A stretch of 64,000 bases of DNA from Adiantum capillus-veneris (Eukaryota; Streptophyta; Polypodiopsida; Polypodiales; Pteridaceae): contig CM043949.1 in assembly GCA_014529385.2 (NCBI GenBank), positions 106,246,554 through 106,310,553 on the forward strand, written 5' to 3'. Below are positions 24,936-35,755 of the stretch, piece after piece. Both the position numbers and the translations under genes were made by a program. Positions within the stretch are counted from its first letter, which is position 1. Each line of letters starts with the position of its first letter. The notes under the pieces were generated by a model. The model made no database searches and had not been told where the DNA came from. It worked only from the letters and a program-made list of their open reading frames with translations.

Positions 24936-25600
24936 CTACTCTTGTTGAGATTGGGAAACTTGATAAGGATTCTTGTTAGGCAGTGAGATTCCTGGTAGGA
25001 GCTCAATTTGATAGTCATCAATCCCTTGTTTTGGAGATAAGTCCATAAGGATATCATCGATAAACACATCTTGGAATCCATTTAGAAAACTAGACAAGTC
25101 TAATTCTTCTTGATTCCTAACAGTTTGCTTTGTTAAAACATTAGCATCATTTAGAGACTCTAGGACAAAAATCATGTACGCAAAAACTGAGCTTTTCATT
25201 GACTTATCAAAAGCAGATGAATTTACAAGTGGTATAGTACGACCGAACTCATTAGCATCTATATACATGCTCTTTTCCTTGTAGGTGAAGTAGATTCTCC
25301 TTTTAGGGAACTTCATGTTGGTAGCCAAGAGGTTGAACCATGGTGCCCCTAGGATAACATCCTCATGTTGGAGAGGAGAGATGAAAAAGTCTTCTTTGTC
25401 AATGTAGCTTTGGACATGAAGCCCCAACTTCCCAATCAAGGGAGTAATGGAGGCTTGTTGTCCCTTGAAAGCTCCATCCAGTAGTTACAGTATCTCCCAT
25501 CTTGAAAGATTGAACTCCCAACTTAGTGGCCAACTCTATTGATATGAAGTTGTGAGTAGAGCCAAGGTCAAACAAGATGAAGGCATCATGCTCCCTTATC
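24936..25600 (-). pseudogene. gypsy aspartic protease and linker to RT
   Basis: The active site reads LFDLGSTHNFIS (normally DSG or DTG) near 25535-25580. The later EDVILGAPWF segment lies near 25350, and an acidic linker ends YQIELLPGISLPNKNPYQ near 24965. A frame change near 25440 and a stop at about 24936 separate it from RT. Confidence 0.75.
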
Positions 25601-27026
25601 TTTCTCCAAGCATAGGAGAGAGGTGATCCTTTGCAATGAGCATCCTCTTTTGAGATTCAATCATTGAAGCTCTAGGAGTCTCATTTTGCGAGCATTTCTT
25701 TTGAGTCAAATAGAAATGTCCTTGCTCCCCACACTTGAAGCATTTATGGTCCTTAGAAAAATCTTCTAACTCTTCAGGAGAGAGTTTATTTTTACCTTTG
25801 TAAACTCCCTTCTCCTTGGACCGATTGTTGTTGTTGAAATTGCCTTGGGAAGAATTTTGGGCATTGTTTTTCCCTTTTGCATCATTTTTGTCTTTGCTTT
25901 CCATGGGCTTGGTATTCCTTTTAGCCCCTTGTTGTAAATTGATATGTGAAGCAACCATAGTGTGGTGGATTACTTCGGTGATTGAACCAGGACATTGAGA
26001 GTTGACATACTTGGCCATTTCTTCAGGTAATCCCACACAAAATTATCACTTTTTCTCTGTGAAGTCTATCTTTTGAAATACGGTAGCCTTGAGGTGTAAA
26101 TACCAAAACTTGTCCACATATTTGTGGATAGACTCGTTGGAGAGCAGCCTCAAACTCCTCCATTCGGTAAGCACTTTGTCCTTTGCATCGCTTGCAAGGA
26201 ATTTCTCCATGATGGAAACTCGTAAAGCTTTCCATGTCTTTGGGGCATTGCCATTCACACAAAGGCTAGCCCACCATTGACGAGAAGATTTTTGGAAGTG
26301 CATTGCTACATGGCATAGCTTGGACAACTCTGTGAAGCCCTCATCTCCAACAGCTGCATCAAATATTTGGATGAAGGCCAGTACACTTTGTCGGTAGCAC
26401 CAAAGGTGCCATCATAGGTGAGAAAAGAGATACTCTTTCCTCCCTCTTTGAATGTCTTGAGATTTTGGGACCTTCGCCATGCAGGGTAATATTTGTGGTG
26501 TCCTCTCCTCTTGTATTCTCTAGGAGAATAGATGTTGCTTTCTTCCGAAGAGGAGGAAGGTGTAGAAGAAGGAGAAGAGGGTGACCTCTTTCTTGCCTCT
26601 TTATTTCTTTGTTTCCTCTCTTCCCTTTCAGATTGACAAGGAGAAGGACTATGGGTTGACCATTTCCTCTTGGGAGGAGTTGGTGACCGTCTAGACCACC
26701 ATCTTCGTGGAGCCACACCATTAGATGAACTTAGGGATTCGATTCTTTCTTGTTCTTTGGGTTCCTCCTCTATTATGGGAGAGAGTCTTCTTTTGGGAGT
26801 CTCATCAAGAGGCCTCCTAAGCTCTCTCCCCTCTTGGAGAGGAAGGTAAATCCCATAAGCACGAAGTTGTTGAGTAACTTCCTCTTGCAAAGTAGGGCTG
26901 CCCATAGCTTGATGCAACCTAGTAACAAGGTAATTAACAAACATGGGGAACATCATCATTAGCACCTTCATGTGCAAAATCAAAGTTATCAATGTTCATT
27001 CTACTCTCTTGGTTATTGTCAGCCAT
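25596..27026 (-). pseudogene. gypsy gag (frameshifted)
   Basis: The ATG at 27026 (MADNNQESRMN) opens a short frame. A shift near 26940 leads into the 26992-26306 frame with a Ser/Arg-rich segment. Further shifts lead into 26327-26046, the gag matrix-capsid region with QKSSRQWWASL and KDKVLTEWRSLR. The final piece at 26036-25596 ends with CFKCGEQGHF, a zinc knuckle whose last cysteine spacing is abnormal (H then seven residues then C). At least three frame changes are present. Confidence 0.8.
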
Positions 27027-27410
27027 GCTAATTAAACTTAATTATAGATTACTTTGTGCTTTGGTACCCTCAAAACCTTAGTTGCTACTCTTCTTTACCT
27101 TTAAAAGTTAGTTCTCAAGCAGCCACACCCATGGTTCAGAGTCTGTTGATTGCAAACACTAGTGGAGAGGGTCTAGCATTGCTCGGTTGATTACGGTTCC
27201 TCTTGAGCTTGCTCGTAGCTCAATAATGGTTAAGCCAAAGGCAACCCCTGAGAGACTCCATAATTAAGACTATCGGTGTACCTCGAACTAAGTCCTTCTC
27301 AACCAACATAATCGATCCATGTCCCACTTACCCTATTGCAATGAACATGTATAGCCTTTCATGGACAACGTATGGAACTCTCTTCTTAAGCAAGATAAGA
27401 GAAACCAATA

Positions 27411-27422
27411 GCTCTGATACCA
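27411..27422 (-). other. Primer-binding site, initiator Met tRNA
   Basis: TGGTATCAGAGC on the minus strand, six bases from the end of the right-hand LTR. Confidence 0.85.
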
Positions 27423-28101
27423 ATGTAATGTAAATGGCCTATGAACTTCGAGAAAGTGAAATTAAGAGAATTAGAGTGAGCATTTTCATGAGACTACTTT
27501 GAGAACATAGAGGGTGAACTTAATTAGCGATAGCAACATAGCTATTATACTTAATTAACTTTCCATGAACAATAATTTTTCAAGAGAGAGAATTAGAGAA
27601 CATGACAACATTTGAGGACCGGATTTATGTGGATTTGATCCCCCCTCGAATAGGTTTTTGTATTATAGATTCTCCCATCAAGTGAGACTTGGTACAATAC
27701 AATCACTGTGTTCCTTGTGACCTAGGTGATGCAATGAAGTAAAGAAGCTTCATGCATCAAGAGCATAACATAAACTGTGTAAAAGCATTAACCATCCCCG
27801 TCCTCGGTCCCAAGGCCTCAAACACCTTCAAAGGTGGAGAGATCTAGTGGGGAATGAAGGTAGGGAAGAGGAAGAAGAAACATTCATAGGAGAAAGAAAT
27901 AGTCCCTCACTTATCATCACTCTTCTTGATTAGCATAGTATAATAGCATAGTAATGAAGATGAAGAAGATGGAAAGCTTAAGCACTGAAGCATGGCTCTT
28001 GGTTGGATTTGCATTCCATAGCCAAGAGTGTTGGTGTAGGCTCTCAACTTCTTAACAAGCTTGGAGAAGGAGATGGAGCTCTTTCACTTTGTACTTCACA
28101 C

Positions 28102-28104
<3 letters not shown>

Positions 28105-28185
<81 letters not shown>

Positions 28186-28198
28186 TGTGAGAGAGAGA
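28105..28198. repeat. (GA)n microsatellite in LTR
   Basis: GA tract with a GTGTGT interruption near its right end. Confidence 0.98.
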
Positions 28199-28704
28199 GT
28201 ATATCCTGCAAGCAAGCCCCCCTTGTTTCTTGGGTCGACCCCTCTTCTAGCTCATGGTGGAAGCTCATTGGACCCCTTCGAGCCTATCCAATCACATGCA
28301 GAGTTCATATCAAGCAACCATGCTAGCCTTGGGATAAGTGTCCCCCTTTCCCTTTGATAGATAGGACTTTGATAAAAGCATACACAATTTAATTAAATTA
28401 GCTAAATTATCATTGGACCCCTTGAGAGGCCACTCAATAGGCTTTAGGCACCTTATGAGGGCAACATGGAGAGGAACTTGACATGTGTCCATGTTGCTTC
28501 ATTAGGCAAATCTTGACTTGTGTAAGGGTGTGTGTGTTCTCTCTCTTGCCCCTACTTGTAGGGCTCTCCCCCTCCTTGTAGGGATCCTTGTTGAATTATG
28601 AAATAGCTTAAGAGCCTCATGCTTGGAGAAAGTTCCTACCTCAAGCACAACACCCTAGCAAGCTTGGATAAGGTTCCCACCTCGAGCTTAGCCATAGCAC
28701 CTCA

Positions 28705-28835
28705 AGCACGACAAGCACCTTGAGAACCTTAGCTAGTAAGCACGACAAGCACCTCAAGGACCTTAGTCAGCAAGCACGACAAGAACCTCAAGCACCTTAG
28801 TCAGTGAGCACGACAAGCACCTCAAGCTTGGGTCG
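28705..28835. repeat. Minisatellite, 34-bp unit, about four copies
   Basis: Units start with AGCACGACAAGCACCT at 28705, 28739, 28773 and 28807. A shorter array of related units is at 21298-21400 in the other LTR. Confidence 0.85.
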
Positions 28836-29117
28836 GGTTCCCACCTCAAGCACAGCCCTAGCTTGCCTAAGATCAAAGGAATTTTAACACTAACCTTTGG
28901 AGGTCTTTAATGAAGCTAACCCTAAGGTCTTTAAGCTCCATTAGCTAGCCTTGCTCTTTGATAGATCATCTACCCCTTTAACCTAGGCATGTGTTGAGAT
29001 AGATCCATAAGCACATGTCCATATTCTAACCCTTGTTCCCGTTTATTCTCCCACATGAAATGATTAGTTTAATATGAGAAAATCATTTGGGTTGGCTAGA
29101 TATTATATTTTATGACA

Positions 29118-29455
29118 TAACATGTTGACATCTGCTTTTTGGTTTTATTTCTTTTGTAAGTCTTTCACCTTTTAGTTATGTTTTTATAATAACTTTTTCA
29201 GATTAAGCAGTTGAAATGGGCAAGAGGAAGCAAGCAAACCAGACACCAACATCATCCAAATGTGGCTATCAACATGAAAACCATTTCCATCCAATTTCAA
29301 AGACCACATCACTAGCAAAGTACAAGAAGATAGTGTGTTTTACTCTTTCTAGAAGTAACGTTCACATTCAATCACCAACAAAGGACAAGGGCCAAACGCC
29401 AAGGAGATGCAACACTGCCATTCAAACTGCACTAAAAAATACTTGAAGAAGCCAT
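29118..29455 (+). other. Short flank with a 76-codon frame of unknown nature
   Basis: Between the gypsy LTR and copy C of the H3 element. A pyrimidine tract ending TTTTTCAG resembles a splice acceptor, and an ATG at 29216 opens a Lys-rich frame (MGKRKQANQ) ending at 29446. No domain recognised. It could be a host exon fragment or chance. Confidence 0.25.
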
Positions 29456-30204
29456 CATTAGGAAAAATGTGAATCCCACAATGGCCTTGTAAGGATCCCT
29501 AATTTAGGGGATTGAGGTTGAAAATGTGTGTGATTTAGGAGGCAAGGCCAATGTTGAATGAGGGTATTCTCATAGGCTTTTTTTTAGGTTGTCATAGGCT
29601 TTTTGTAGGTTGAAATAGAGGCTAGCGAGGGAGGATAGATACATTCTCTCTCTACCCAAAAGACTGGTGGTCCTTATAACAATAAATACCCTCCCCCCTT
29701 TTTTGCCACATCATCAAGGGCATCCATAGCCTCAAACCCAAAAAAGTACTTTTTAAAAAAAATATCAAAAAAACCTCACTTTTACTCAAAACTTCTCCCC
29801 AACCTATATGTATACCCAAAAATTAATTTTCTCTCTCAAAATCTTACTGCTAGACCTGAAAAATATCAAACTTTCCACCATTTTTAATTTCCCTCCAAAA
29901 TCACTCCCCTCTCTCTCACTCCTCTCCCTCTCTCTTCTCTTTGCTACTTTTCAACACACACTCTTCCTCCTTCCCTCTCCTTGTTGCAGGTCCACTCTAT
30001 AGCTTTGTTGCAGCGCCCCCCCCCCCCCAAATAGCTCTCCAGTCCATAGCCCTTCTCTCCACTTTGTTGCTCTCCTCCAACTCTTCACCCCATAGATCTC
30101 CTCTCCACTCCATAGCTCTCCTGCAGCTCTTCACTCCATAGCTTGCCTCTCCACTCCATGGCTCTTCTACAACTCTCCACTCTTGCTTGAGGTCAGATTT
30201 CTTC

Positions 30205-31202
30205 CCCTTTCCATGGAGCTAGGCAACATTACAAACCTCCCATCCACAATAAGATCGTCAAGTTTGGAAACGGTTTCTTTACATGTTCGTCTCCAAAGTA
30301 CTTCGCACCCTCAAAGCGTCAATACTTGCAAACTGCACAACAACTTTGTGGTGTAGGTCACACCAATGTGGAACTTTGGGTGCATGGTTGCCTCTACCTT
30401 AATGATCCAGCCATCAATGTGTATCCAACATTCAATAGCCTTGCTTTATTCTTACAATATGTAGGTAGAGGGGAGAAAGGTCTTCTTGGATATTGCAGGG
30501 AATTGTCAACTACTGGAGCTGATAGCGCACAATGGTCTTTGCAATCCATAATATACAACCCATAATCTCTACCTTGGACCCTCTCTACCTCCTTCATTCT
30601 ATTCTATACAAACCCATCTCTCCATGATATGGATACAATGACAATTCAAACCTCCCACCCACAGCACAATTGTCACGGTAAAAAATGAAACATGTACATA
30701 TCCGGTTGTCAAAAGAGCTTGCACGCTCCAAGCATTATGACTTGCATAAAACACAACAATGCCGCAGTGTAGGTCACACCAATGTGGACCATTGAGTGGA
30801 TGGTTGCCTCTACCCCAATGACCCTTTGGTTAATGTGTATCCAACGTTCAATAGTCTCCCTACCTTCTTACAATATGTAGCTAGAGGGGAGCCAGGTCTA
30901 CTTGGCTACTACAAGCGGTTGTTCACTATCAGAGCTCATAGTGTGAAATGGTGGATGCATCAACACCAGTTATCATTCATAAAACTACTTGTTTGCAACA
31001 AAGGATCATTCACGTGGAGACAGAATTACAAAATCTTCAGCAACATGTGGAAGAGAAGTATGGTAAGATTGAAAAACTTGAGGGTACCATATTGCATTTG
31101 AAAGAGATGCCTTTAGGTGCAAGGGATCATAAGAGGAGCTTCTCATCCATAGAGACCCTTTCTCCCAAAGGTGGTGCTTGGAAGAGAAGAGTTACAACTA
31201 CA
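30205..31202 (+). pseudogene. Transposase exon 1, tandemly duplicated (copy C)
   Basis: Two diverged direct copies of the N-terminal domain, about 30205-30560 and 30617-31202. Both retain the pattern TNVELWVHGCLY..YPTFNSL..FLQYV.RGE.GLLGY that is single in copies A and B. The second copy continues into the coiled-coil and basic tail (RDHKRSFSSIE...). Stops and shifts are present in both. Confidence 0.7.
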
Positions 31203-31284
31203 AGGTACATTTTGGAATACCCTATCATATTTCCTACATGTATAAAGTCGCTTCTATGGTGATGGTTTTGATTTTTATTCTTAT

Positions 31285-31995
31285 TGCAATAATTCCATCC
31301 AAGAGACATGTGGTAGCCAAAGCCAAGAGGATCCCATCCATTTGCTTAGTAGTTTCCTTAAGAAGGCAGATGTCATAGCACTCTTGCATGAACCAAAAGG
31401 AAAACATATTAATGATGATGTAACCAAGGAGGTGATGCGTAAGTTTTCTAATCTCGTGAGTGATGTTGATGTGTAGAAGACATGTGACGAAGTTTGCACT
31501 AGTACAAAGGGCTACACTGCACTACATGGCCTCCTCAAGGACGCTTTGAGGGAACGAGGAGTTACTGAGAATATATTCCCAGTGCCATGCAAGGTGAAAC
31601 TTGCTAGAGGGGCCTCCAATGAAGATTTTTTCTCACGTCTAGGTCACTATTTTCACATCGAGGAGACAATGCCCTCATCTATCTTTGTACAATCTCCACA
31701 AAGTGCAAGAAAGCTACCAATGCAAGGAATCATGTTGATAATATTGACAAGGGGTTTCCTAACTCTATGTCAAATAATATTTTGTTGATTTGAAGAGGCT
31801 TCAACAAGCAATGGTTGTCTTTTATGCACTACCTTCTAATGGTGAGGAAAGAATCATGTGACCGTTTCCTTTCATTATTGTTGTATGACCTTCACTTATT
31901 GCCTTTCTTCTCTTACAGTGTTCGGAACTAAGTTGGTGTTTGTTTTCAAGATTGACGAGTGCCAAATTGTGAAGCAATGAAAGTTAGAGAGGATG
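31285..31995 (+). pseudogene. Transposase exon 2 and start of exon 3 (copy C)
   Basis: Homologous to exon 2 of A and B (QETCGSQSQEDPI..., then ENIFPVPCKVKLARGASNEDFF). The start of exon 3 follows with KIDECQIVK, where the Asp is a candidate first catalytic residue. The rest of exon 3 and exon 4, including the CxxC region, are missing. This is an internal deletion before the H3 remnant. Confidence 0.65.
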
Positions 31996-32049
31996 AGCAT
32001 CATATTTTTATTGTTGAGACCTCAAGAAGACGAGTCTAGCAACGCAATT

Positions 32050-32429
32050 TTGTCCTAAAGGATTCAACCTTACCCCCCAAGCGGTGTCACAAAACAAAGT
32101 TTTACAGCAAGATGGGCAAGCGGCACTACATAGATAGCCTCACAGAGTGCGTCATTTTAACAGAGTCTTTGCTGATATTTGATATTCTTAAAAGTATGTG
32201 GAACTTCTCATTTGAAGGACTTCTTTTGCACGGACACGCGGGGAGATTGTGCAAAGCTACAACACTAAGTTACGCATGCATCCATCAGCCTCAAAGGACT
32301 CAAGAAGATGCAGAGGCATACTTGGTGGGTTTATTTGAGGATACCAACTTTTGTGCCATCCATGCCAAGCATGTAACTATAATGCAAAAAGATTTGGCAC
32401 TAGCCCGTCGGATACAAGCAAACTTGTAG
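32050..32429 (+). pseudogene. Histone H3-like gene (copy C, decayed)
   Basis: The last 40 codons are close to canonical H3: [16 protein letters not shown], then [11 protein letters not shown] and LARRIQ. Upstream, in another frame, [13 protein letters not shown] matches helix 2/loop 1. Further upstream the alpha-N and helix 1 segment is readable only through three stops (two TGA, one TAA) that each fit a C-to-T change of an Arg or Gln codon. One extra base near 32296 shifts the frame. This copy is closer to ordinary H3 than A and B are, so it preserves an older state of the captured gene. Confidence 0.8.
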
Positions 32430-32711
32430 CTAGTAATTTGTATAACAACACCTTTTTGCAATGGATATGTAATGACTTCAAATTTGGAAATGAAATGATG
32501 CGTGCTCTTTTTGGAATGTGTCTCTGCTTATGTCATTTAAGTTCTTTGTATTTAATTTGTGTTCCATAATTTTTTATAAGTCTTCTGTACATTGTCAGGT
32601 GATTCTTGCACACCATGCCATTGAACACAGAGGGGGAGATGGGGAGGGGGGGAGTGTGGATGAGTATTCTGCTCGCTAGTGCTACAAAACCTTCACAACA
32701 TGCTTCAAGTG

Positions 32712-32899
32712 CCATTTGTTGAAATGCACACATCATATATGTTTTGGCCTTGGAGGTGCAAAAGGCCCCTGTCCACAAGGTAACGACGATTTTGGGCCAA
32801 ACAGGTGCCTTGTTTGGCCCAAAATCGCCGCTACCTTGTGGACAGGGGACTTATGCACCTCCAGAGCTAAAACAAATATGATGTGTGCATTTCAAATGG
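32712..32899. repeat. Large palindrome 1 (copy C)
   Basis: 188-bp near-perfect inverted repeat. Its left arm starts CCATTTGTTGAAATGCACAC and its right arm ends in the complement. The centre lies in GGCCAAACAGGTGCCTTGTTTGGCC. It lies between the H3 remnant and gene Y, the same place as the palindromes of A and B, but the sequence differs. Confidence 0.9.
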
Positions 32900-33044
32900 A
32901 AAATAAGACCTAACAAAGTAATCATTGATAGTTTTTTGCTATCAGTGCCTTCCCAACCTTCTGTACCCATGGAAGACTAAGAGACAACCAAAATTCCTTT
33001 GATTGACATCTGGAAGGCACCAGATATACTTGTTTTGGTCCAAA

Positions 33045-33130
33045 CACTGTTAAAAACCCTTGTCCACAAGAAATCAATTTTAGGACTTGTTTTGCCAAAA
33101 ATTGATGCCTTGTAAATAGGTTTTTTTGTT
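33045..33130. repeat. Decayed palindrome 2 (copy C)
   Basis: AAACCCTTGTCCACAAG..AATCAATTTT on the left pairs imperfectly with AAAATTGATGCCTTGTAAATAGGTTT on the right. The CTTGTCCACAAG core is also part of palindrome 1. Confidence 0.6.
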
Positions 33131-33511
33131 TGTTTTTGGGACAAATCTAGCACAACATTAGCATTAAGAATATCATTTAAAAGCTAATGACACATCCTGT
33201 GACAACTACTTGCATGTAAATTGAACCCTCCTTCTGGAAAGTTGGGACCCCCAACATCGTTACAGTAGATAGAGACTGACCCACAAAGCACTTGCACAAT
33301 CATAGCTTTTAAATTGATCTAATGAACAACATGTCTATATACCAAATAAAGATTCAAGGCAACTAATAACACTAACAATCAACTTCCCCATTCAGAACTA
33401 GAAAATTTAATTTCATTGAAATCCATGTATTTACACCAAATTGTAAGTCAAGATAGGAAATTACACGTGGAACTTATATATATTGATATATGAAATTACA
33501 AAGTTTTCTCA

Positions 33512-34215
33512 TTACAGGATTTTTGTTAGGGTGCATTGTGCAACTTCCTTGCATCTTGCTTCAACATTAGGTAGGATGGAAGTTAGGACTGAGGCTGCTA
33601 TGGCTTGTGGGTCTTCCACTCCTAAGGCTTGATTGATACCTACACGGGCTAAGACCTTGCCACAAAAACCTATGCCAAAAGTGGCCATTGCGAGGGATTT
33701 GTTTACAAGAAAAACTACTTGCACAATTTGAGGTATAGTAGAAAAACACAAGAGCTTGTTGACGGCCTTCAAGACCCACAAAGAAAAATGTCCATCAAGT
33801 GAGGTCCTTGTGGATAGTGTAGATGTCTCCAATGGGTAGTTTGCCCATGTAGTTTGTAAGTGCTGCCTCCGGGCCAAAAACATTTCTCGCTCCCCCCTTG
33901 CAAGCTTCCCACACCTCCATGTCCAAAAGATCGTGCAAAATTCATGTTAGGAAAATATATTGGGATGGCCAATTACACAAGGAAGACAATTACCGCATGC
34001 TGCCTGTCATCGTTGTCCATAGTTGGTGTGAGGTAAAGGTTGAGGGACGATCTCCTCTCATCAACAATGTTTGGGGCATCATAGCCAAGTGACACAATAG
34101 GAAGAGATTGTTGATTTTCCACAAGCTTGGCTTGGGTTGCCAAGAAATCCTCCTCCATACGTTGCTTGCTCTGCAACTGCAATGTTTTAAGTGACCAAGG
34201 CAACTGTGTCAACAA
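33512..34215 (-). pseudogene. Gene Y remnant, C-terminal part (copy C)
   Basis: Two minus-strand pieces (34215-33973 and 33883-33512) match the C-terminal third of gene Y in copy B. Shared patterns are ATQAK followed by an acidic stretch, then LKA(V/L)(N/S)K.LC.STI.Q......FLV..SL, then GKVLA..GI......DP.AIA.S.LT. The N-terminal two thirds are missing. The protein family is not recognised. Confidence 0.6.
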
Positions 34216-34221
34216 CTGCGA

Positions 34222-34605
34222 TCATTAACTTGCACAATTTTAGAGACACCATTTGGCATTGTAATATGAATATCAAATTTCACAAGATTACCTTCAAGGC
34301 TTTGTAGAGGTATCCATTTCCCAGTCTTACACATCCACCACTCGTAATGGAAGCGTATATACAAAGTTGTGTGAATTTTTAAGTACTCTATCCTAAGGCC
34401 CTAGCTTGTGCAATCACTAACTTGCACAATTTTAGAGACATCATTTGGCATTGTAATATGATTGTCAAATGTCACAAGATTACATTCAAGGTTTTGTAGA
34501 GGTATCCATTTCCCAGTCTTACACATCCACAGCTCTAGGTGGAAGCGTATATACAAAGTTGTGCAAGATTTTAAGTACTGTATCCCAATACTAAAAGCCC
34601 CTAGC
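34222..34605. repeat. Tandem duplication, period 192 bp
   Basis: The block with AACTTGCACAATTTTAGAGACA at 34227 recurs at 34419 with a few changes. It duplicates an internal piece of the gene X remnant. Confidence 0.9.
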
Positions 34606-35110
34606 TTGCATCAATATCTATCTCCCTGATGCATACCCTCTATAAATCCCCAATTCTCTCCTAGCAAGGGTTGTAATTCTTCAAAAGACACATTCTTGCA
34701 ATTTAAGATAGTGGGTGTGACATTGAATGGCAGGGCCTTTCATAAATGCACAAAAACATGCACAGGACAACATTGACTTAGACCTACAAACCTAAAAGCC
34801 TTCTCAAACTTCAACAAGGAAAGAATGTCAAAAACCATCTTCTCCTTTATGGATAAGATGGATGACAAACATTAGGCTGCAGCCACTCCATGGTAAGAAG
34901 TGATTGCATGTCAATTCCACTGATCTTACCATAACCATTCTCAAAGGTGGGCACTATTTTGTGTGTGTAGAGGAAGATTTTGCTTTGCAGTAGCATCGAT
35001 GGTTGCACACTGGGAAGCATCATGGCACCAATGTCAGCATGAAAATCTTGAAAGGTTCCAGAGAAACTTCTTAATTGTTGCTGCTCACCAAGTTTGATGG
35101 AAATATATCT
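34240..35110 (-). pseudogene. Gene X remnant (copy C)
   Basis: Minus-strand homologue of gene X in copy B. It shares SGTF..(F/I)HADIGA(M/I)M near 35040, LL.MEW near 34890 and the TTLYIRF-type segment near 34350, here in duplicate. A splice-acceptor-like GTCTATGTAG lies just upstream near 35115. The C-terminal part is deleted and fused to gene Y. Confidence 0.6.
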
Positions 35111-35572
35111 ACATAGACATCAAATGGCACAAAATAAACATACTAGTATACTCATTAGGAGAAATATGAACCTTGCATGGGCCTTATAAGGAATCCTAAT
35201 TTTTAGGGATTAAGGCTAATGTTGTGTGGGGTTTAGGGGGCAAGGGCATTGAAGAAGGTAGTTTTGAGTAGGCTTTTCTAGCCTTTTTTTATGACAAATG
35301 TAGGATGTGGACCTAAAGGGTTACTTTCTCTCTCTAGCTTTTTTTAAAGTGAAGGAAGCATAGGGGTGTGTCCACATTAGCAAAAACGTGGGTCACAAAG
35401 AGACAAAATTTGACTTTTTTAAAAAAAAATCATTTTTACTTGTTTCTAACTTAAAACTCCCTCTCAACATATATACATATCCAAAAATCATTTTTTGACC
35501 CATTTTTTAACCCACAAGCTTAGAAAGTCCATTTTTTCAAAACTCTTTTCCTCCAAAAAGTAATAAACATTT

Positions 35573-35727
35573 TGTTCTCTCCTCCTCCTCCCTCCTCCCT
35601 CCTCTCCCTCTCCTCTCCCTCCCTGCCCCTACCTTCCTCCTCCTCCCCAATCTCTCCCTCCCCCCCCTCCCTCCTTCTCTCCTCCCATCTTCCTCAACCT
35701 CTCTACCCTTCCCTCTCTATCTTTTCA
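35573..35727 (+). promoter_or_regulatory. C/T-rich leader of the transposase gene (copy A)
   Basis: About 150 bases almost entirely C and T lie just before the ATG at 35756. The same tract occurs in B (44013-44167), and a looser one in C (29895-30180). Pyrimidine patches near start sites are common in plant promoters and 5' leaders. The function here is inferred. Confidence 0.5.
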
Positions 35728-35755
35728 TCATTTTCTTCCTCACGCAACAGCTTCC

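Larger units (their letters stand above)
14781..29117 (-). mobile_element. Ty3/gypsy LTR retrotransposon, chromovirus-like, with nested insertions
   Basis: Two related LTRs of about 1.7 kb bound a minus-strand gag-protease-RT-RNase H-integrase-chromodomain-like region. The initiator-Met primer-binding site lies beside the right LTR and a polypurine tract beside the left one. The left LTR holds a copia element at 16030-21278, and the RT gene holds a MITE at 24139-24385. LTR divergence is much higher than for the nested copia, in line with the nesting order. No clean target-site duplication was found at the outer ends (GGTAA versus TAACA). Confidence 0.85.
27429..29117 (-). repeat. 5' LTR of the chromovirus-like element
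   Basis: About 1.69 kb. On the minus strand it begins TGTCATAAAAT and ends ..CATTTACA. It aligns along its whole length with 14781-16029 plus 21279-21680. It contains a (GA)n tract and a four-unit minisatellite. It also preserves the empty site of the copia insertion. Confidence 0.92.
29456..35152 (+). mobile_element. H3-carrying transposon, copy C (old, rearranged)
   Basis: Homology with copies A and B starts at the shared terminal sequence CATTAGGA. In order it holds a duplicated first transposase exon, decayed transposase exons with the core missing, a decayed histone H3 gene, two palindromes, and remnants of the minus-strand genes Y and X. A large deletion fuses the end of X to the end of Y. 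Its right part is cut where copy A begins, inside what corresponds to the X intron, so A probably inserted into C. Confidence 0.75.

Noticed and set aside
28705-28835. CRISPR-like array of regular repeats
   Set aside because: Contiguous 34-bp units without spacers, inside a plant LTR; it is a minisatellite.
29216-29446. Small Lys-rich protein gene
   Set aside because: No recognisable domain and no homologue in the window; listed only as part of the flank.
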